NCBI GenBank assembly: GCA_944324255.1
Contig: CALUVM010000005.1
Coordinates: 41,091-105,090, forward strand
DNA: 64,000 nucleotides
Origin: Candidatus Gastranaerophilales bacterium
GTDB taxonomy: Bacteria; Cyanobacteriota; Vampirovibrionia; Gastranaerophilales; Gastranaerophilaceae
Direction: 5' to 3'
The notes under the pieces: generated by a model
The model's input: the letters and a program-made list of their open reading frames with translations, nothing else
Told to the model about the DNA's origin: nothing
The model's database searches: none
Translations under genes and position numbers: made by a program
Part shown: positions 61,571-64,000 of the stretch, in pieces
Position numbering within the stretch: position 1 is the stretch's first letter
Layout: each line of letters begins with the position of its first letter

Positions 61571-62677
61571 TTAATTAAATGATTTAGAACATTTTTCTTG
61601 AATATCTAATGCAATATCTTTTGCAAATTTTTCTTTGAGTCCTATATTTTTTGCCACGGCTAAAATATCATCTAAAGTCGGATTTTTACCCTCACCATTA
61701 ATCGTAGTTGCGTGTTCTCCATTAAATGAAAAACTGTAAGTCAAATCATACGCAGGAGATAAGTGCCATTCATTTTTTATATCATCATATAGAAAAGAAA
61801 AATTCTTTGAATGGTCATCTCTGTTGTTTGCAAATACATTAAAGCACATTAGCCTGAACAATTGCTCAACATCCTGATAATTTCTTGTTAATTCAAGTGT
61901 TAATTTCATTAATGTATTATAATCAAGATTAGGAAGTCTGTGACTTGTCTCTAAAAGTCCGCTAACTGATGTCATATGAACTTTTTTACCGTTTTTGCGA
62001 TCAAACCTTTTTATCCCAAAATATCCTGAACAAATTTTAGAAGGGAAAAGTCTTGTCTCAGTCATATTTATTCCGCAATCTTTTGCACATAGGGAATATT
62101 GATATTCTTTTTCACCAATATTTTTAGAATCAGAGGATGATGGAAACTTAATAATCCAATCCTCGTTATCAATAGATGTCAAAATCTTTGGTCTTGCTCC
62201 ACCTGATGACCCGCCTAATTGAAAAAGTTCATCTAAATTGTCCGAATCTTGTGATTCAAGTATTTTTGAACACTCTTGAGCAAGAAGGTCATAATCACAA
62301 ATTCTGTTTTCAGTTTCAAATATATGTTCGGGCTTGTAAGTCAAAGCACCCATTCCGCTTTGCTGAACAACAGCAAGACGATTAAGATTATCAATTTCTG
62401 CAGGGTTTATTTTATTTTTCAAAAACAATCTGTCAACAAGTAAGCGTCCCCATCCGTCAGGCAAACTGTCATTGAAAACACCAAACAATCCGCCAAATGG
62501 TTCGTATTTCGGAATAAAAACTTTTTTGATGAGCGGCAAACTAAAAGGCGAAATACTAAAGCCATTACTCAGCCAATCCGAATCATATTCAAAAGCAACA
62601 ACTCTTTCGGGAGTTTTTGCAAGAGTCCCCACTAAAATATCATTATAAAATACTTTTAAATATCTATAGTTGTCCAT
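61571..62677 (-). CDS. hipA: HipA-family serine/threonine kinase toxin
   Basis: 368-residue toxin of the HipBA type II module; E. coli HipA phosphorylates glutamyl-tRNA synthetase to cause persistence. FGVFNDSLPDGWGRLLVDRL (N-terminal), LGGSSGGARPKIL, FGIKRFDRKNG and MCFNVFANNRDDHSKNFSFL with LSPAYDLTYS are the kinase and HipA signatures; the catalytic Asp and metal residues are intact. It overlaps hipB by 14 bases, antitoxin first as in the classic operon. A plus-strand extended -10 (61522-61530) just beyond its 3' end could produce antisense RNA. Confidence 0.92.
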   Translation of the reverse strand: MDNYRYLKVFYNDILVGTLAKTPERVVAFEYDSDWLSNGFSISPFSLPLIKKVFIPKYEPFGGLFGVFNDSLPDGWGRLLVDRLFLKNKINPAEIDNLNRLAVVQQSGMGALTYKPEHIFETENRICDYDLLAQECSKILESQDSDNLDELFQLGGSSGGARPKILTSIDNEDWIIKFPSSSDSKNIGEKEYQYSLCAKDCGINMTETRLFPSKICSGYFGIKRFDRKNGKKVHMTSVSGLLETSHRLPNLDYNTLMKLTLELTRNYQDVEQLFRLMCFNVFANNRDDHSKNFSFLYDDIKNEWHLSPAYDLTYSFSFNGEHATTINGEGKNPTLDDILAVAKNIGLKEKFAKDIALDIQEKCSKSFN

Positions 62678-62948
62678 TTATGACCTCATCAATTGATGTG
62701 TAGTTTTTTTGAGTAAACAAATTTCCCAAATCCTGCTCTAAATTGAGAGCAATCAGAATTTTTATAAGAGAATTCAGAGAAATTTCATACTTTGATTCAA
62801 ACCTTTTGATAGAACCAAGACTGACACCTGATTTTGCAGCAAGCTGAATTTGTGAAATTTTAAGCTTTTTGCGTTGCTGCTTAATTTTTTCAACTAATTC
62901 TTTTGCTAAGTCATTAGGAGTTTTAGGGTTAAATAAAAAATTGTTCAT
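62664..62948 (-). CDS. hipB: HipB-type XRE antitoxin
   Basis: 94 residues, XRE helix-turn-helix repressor: RKKLKISQIQLAAKSGVSLG and IKRFESKYEISLNSLIKIL. It would bind the toxin and repress the operon. The ATG has no Shine-Dalgarno, and the promoter's -10 lies only 10 bases upstream, so the message is nearly leaderless. Operator copies of GATAATATATTATC flank the promoter. Confidence 0.9.
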   Translation of the reverse strand: MNNFLFNPKTPNDLAKELVEKIKQQRKKLKISQIQLAAKSGVSLGSIKRFESKYEISLNSLIKILIALNLEQDLGNLFTQKNYTSIDEVINGQL

Positions 62949-62964
62949 AGATAATATATTATAC
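62949..62964. promoter_or_regulatory. hipBA operator, proximal copy
   Basis: AGATAATATATTATAC, two mismatches from the distal perfect palindrome. It overlaps the -10 and abuts the hipB ATG. Confidence 0.6.
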
Positions 62965-62984
62965 TATTTTTACTAAAAAGTCAA
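62958..62984 (-). promoter_or_regulatory. hipBA promoter
   Basis: TTGACT (62984-62979) and perfect TATAAT (62963-62958), 15-base spacer (17 if TAATAT is used), between the two operator copies. Confidence 0.6.
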
Positions 62985-62989
62985 TGTTC

Positions 62990-63005
62990 AGATAATATAT
63001 TATCT
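62990..63005. promoter_or_regulatory. hipBA operator, distal perfect palindrome
   Basis: AGATAATATATTATCT is a perfect 16-bp palindrome, 41 bases from the proximal copy. The even spacing (about four helical turns) would allow cooperative binding of HipB dimers. Confidence 0.65.
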
Positions 63006-63032
63006 AGCATGAGCATGGACATCCTCCGCAAA

Positions 63033-63056
63033 AACACAACAAAATGAAGTTGTGTT
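63033..63056. terminator. Small hairpin between hipB and the recombinase
   Basis: AACACAAC pairs GTTGTGTT around AAAATGAA, then GTATTTT. Could be a weak terminator or RNA structure. Confidence 0.3.
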
Positions 63057-63126
63057 GTATTTTGGGGTAAATGTATTAGCAGGAAGGGGTGAATGGATTT
63101 TTGCAGGCGGAAGTTTTTGAATGCTA

Positions 63127-63164
63127 TTTAAACGATATTTAAACACTGTTTAAATGGTGTTTAA
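63127..63164. promoter_or_regulatory. TTTAAAC repeat cluster upstream of the recombinase
   Basis: TTTAAAC at 63127, then the perfect 17-bp palindrome TTTAAACA-C-TGTTTAAA at 63138-63154, then GTGTTTAA at 63157. It could be a repressor operator or the recombinase's own binding or crossover region. Confidence 0.45.
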
Positions 63165-63234
63165 TTTTTGTGTCATTAGACTTTACTTTTTATAGGGAAG
63201 AAGCAATCATTGTCGGTGATTAAGCGAGTTTAAA

Positions 63235-63774
63235 ATGAATGTAGTACAACCTATAAAAAAGCTAGAAGATATTCAAAAGATAAAAAAATATTTGGCAAAA
63301 AAGCCAAGAGATGCACTGCTTTTTAGTTTCGGTATAAATACGGGACTTAGAATATCAGATATATTATCGCTTAATGTTGGGGATGCAAAAGGCAGAGATT
63401 ATATTGAAATTAGAGAGAAAAAGACGAATAAGTATAAGAAATTTCCGCTTAATAGGTTCTTGAAAAAGGAGATTAATGTATTTGTAGAAGGATTGCCGAG
63501 GGAGCAACCGCTTTTTTATACTCAAAAACATTGCAGGCTTGATAGAGCACAGGCATATAGAATTTTGAATAAGGCTACACAAGCCGTTGGGGTGAAGGAA
63601 AGAATTGGAACACATACGCTGAGAAAGACATTCGGGTATCATCATTATAAAAAATATAATGATATAGTACTCCTGCAAAAAATCTTTAACCACTCTTCGC
63701 CATCAGTAACACTCCGCTACATCGGCATCGAACAAGACACAATCGACGAAAGTTATATGAATTTCTATTTATGA
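63235..63774 (+). CDS. Minimal tyrosine recombinase (catalytic domain only)
   Basis: 179 residues, shorter than full-length integrases (about 300) because the N-terminal arm/SAM-like domain is missing. The catalytic set is complete: R39 (GINTGLRISDIL), a lysine in NKYKKF, H127 and R130 (HTLRKTFG), H153 (FNHSSPSVT) and Y162 (LRYIGI). Such compact recombinases invert or excise DNA, often at nearby genes such as hsdS of type I systems. It is followed after 107 bases by a probable hsdR. TTGTGT-N17-TATAGG lies upstream. Confidence 0.9.
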   Translation: MNVVQPIKKLEDIQKIKKYLAKKPRDALLFSFGINTGLRISDILSLNVGDAKGRDYIEIREKKTNKYKKFPLNRFLKKEINVFVEGLPREQPLFYTQKHCRLDRAQAYRILNKATQAVGVKERIGTHTLRKTFGYHHYKKYNDIVLLQKIFNHSSPSVTLRYIGIEQDTIDESYMNFYL

Positions 63775-63881
63775 AAAATACTTTACAAAATTGTGGTGTA
63801 ATGAATGTTCTTGAATTTGCCTGTAGATTTATATTAAAACAGCAATTTTTATGCTAGTATAAATTTAGTGCAGGGGTTTCT

Positions 63882-64000
63882 ATGAGCAATTTTGAATTCT
63901 TAAAAAATGAATATCCTGAATTAGCTGAACTTGGAGCTATAGCAGAGGAGTTAATAGATACTGATGCTGCATCTTGTCTTACAAAATTGCGTTTAATTGC
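63882..64000 (+). CDS. Probable type I restriction enzyme R subunit, N-terminus only
   Basis: 39 residues visible, cut by the window end. MSNFEFLKNEYPELAELGAI then AEELIDTDAASCLTKLRLI fits the N-terminal DUF4145-like pattern of type I HsdR proteins (FL..E.P.L..LG..AE....D...CL.KLR). ATG at 63882 is preceded by CAGGGG. If correct, the full HsdR (about 1000 residues) and hsdM/hsdS lie beyond the window. Confidence is limited by the short length. Confidence 0.6.
   Translation, partial: MSNFEFLKNEYPELAELGAIAEELIDTDAASCLTKLRLI

Noticed and set aside
63093..63131. 12-codon leader peptide frame before the recombinase
   Set aside because: Good AGGAAGGGG site, but too short to separate from chance without conservation data.

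Overview
The window is a 64 kb stretch of a low-GC bacterial chromosome, densely packed with genes on both strands and carrying mostly housekeeping functions. The best guess for the host is a gut-type, non-photosynthetic relative of Cyanobacteria (Melainabacteria/Vampirovibrionia, Gastranaerophilales). Supporting hints are that rpoB heads its own unit away from the ribosomal L10/L12 genes (as in Cyanobacteria), flagellar export genes are scattered, the SSB is short, and there are lineage-type small membrane proteins with no recognisable family. This is inference; no marker was searched.

Layout. 1-10.6 kb: rpoB (partial), purB, a solo LuxR-type HTH protein, murA, a small RWYD-repeat protein, mfd, a parvulin lipoprotein and ssb. 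10.6-15.7 kb: a DUF1537 sugar-acid kinase with a PdxA-family dehydrogenase, mtnA, a small membrane protein and a LeuC-type dehydratase. 15.8-26.2 kb: a GT-C-like membrane protein, a transketolase C-terminal subunit, ftsEX, an HDOD / degenerate receiver / isochorismatase cluster, an antiporter coupled to a second RWYD protein, DUF167 and a DNA methyltransferase. 26.3-32.3 kb: a surface-glycan cluster (RgpF-like protein and four glycosyltransferases) ending in a CCA-adding-type nucleotidyltransferase. 32.3-49.5 kb: a TerC-like protein, a homocitrate/isopropylmalate synthase-family enzyme, an AGCS symporter, grpE-dnaJ without dnaK, a beta-propeller protein, a flagellar-type sigma factor with flhB, clpP, metK with a structured leader, several unknown proteins, an FAD protein and an alternative sigma factor. 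49.7-61.4 kb: a histidine kinase / Nudix / AroH / receiver / patatin run, then fliO, a NeuB-like synthase with a KdsC-like phosphatase, a candidate membrane metalloprotease, nadE, a TPR protein, dnaA and tRNA-Cys. 61.5-64 kb: an accessory or defence segment with hipBA under duplicated operators, a minimal tyrosine recombinase, and the start of a probable type I restriction HsdR gene.

How the genes connect. Methionine/SAM metabolism appears twice (metK, mtnA), and both genes have unusual 5' regions: a predicted H-type pseudoknot covering the metK Shine-Dalgarno, and an exact 10-nt periodic G-tract array ahead of mtnA. Flagellar export (fliO, flhB, sigma) sits near nonulosonate-type sugar synthesis, suggesting flagellin or surface glycosylation. 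The strongest leads for undescribed biology are the metK leader, the duplicated RWYD protein family, the HELQH membrane protein that shares a leader with another lineage protein, the G-tract repeats, and the HipBA / recombinase / HsdR segment.
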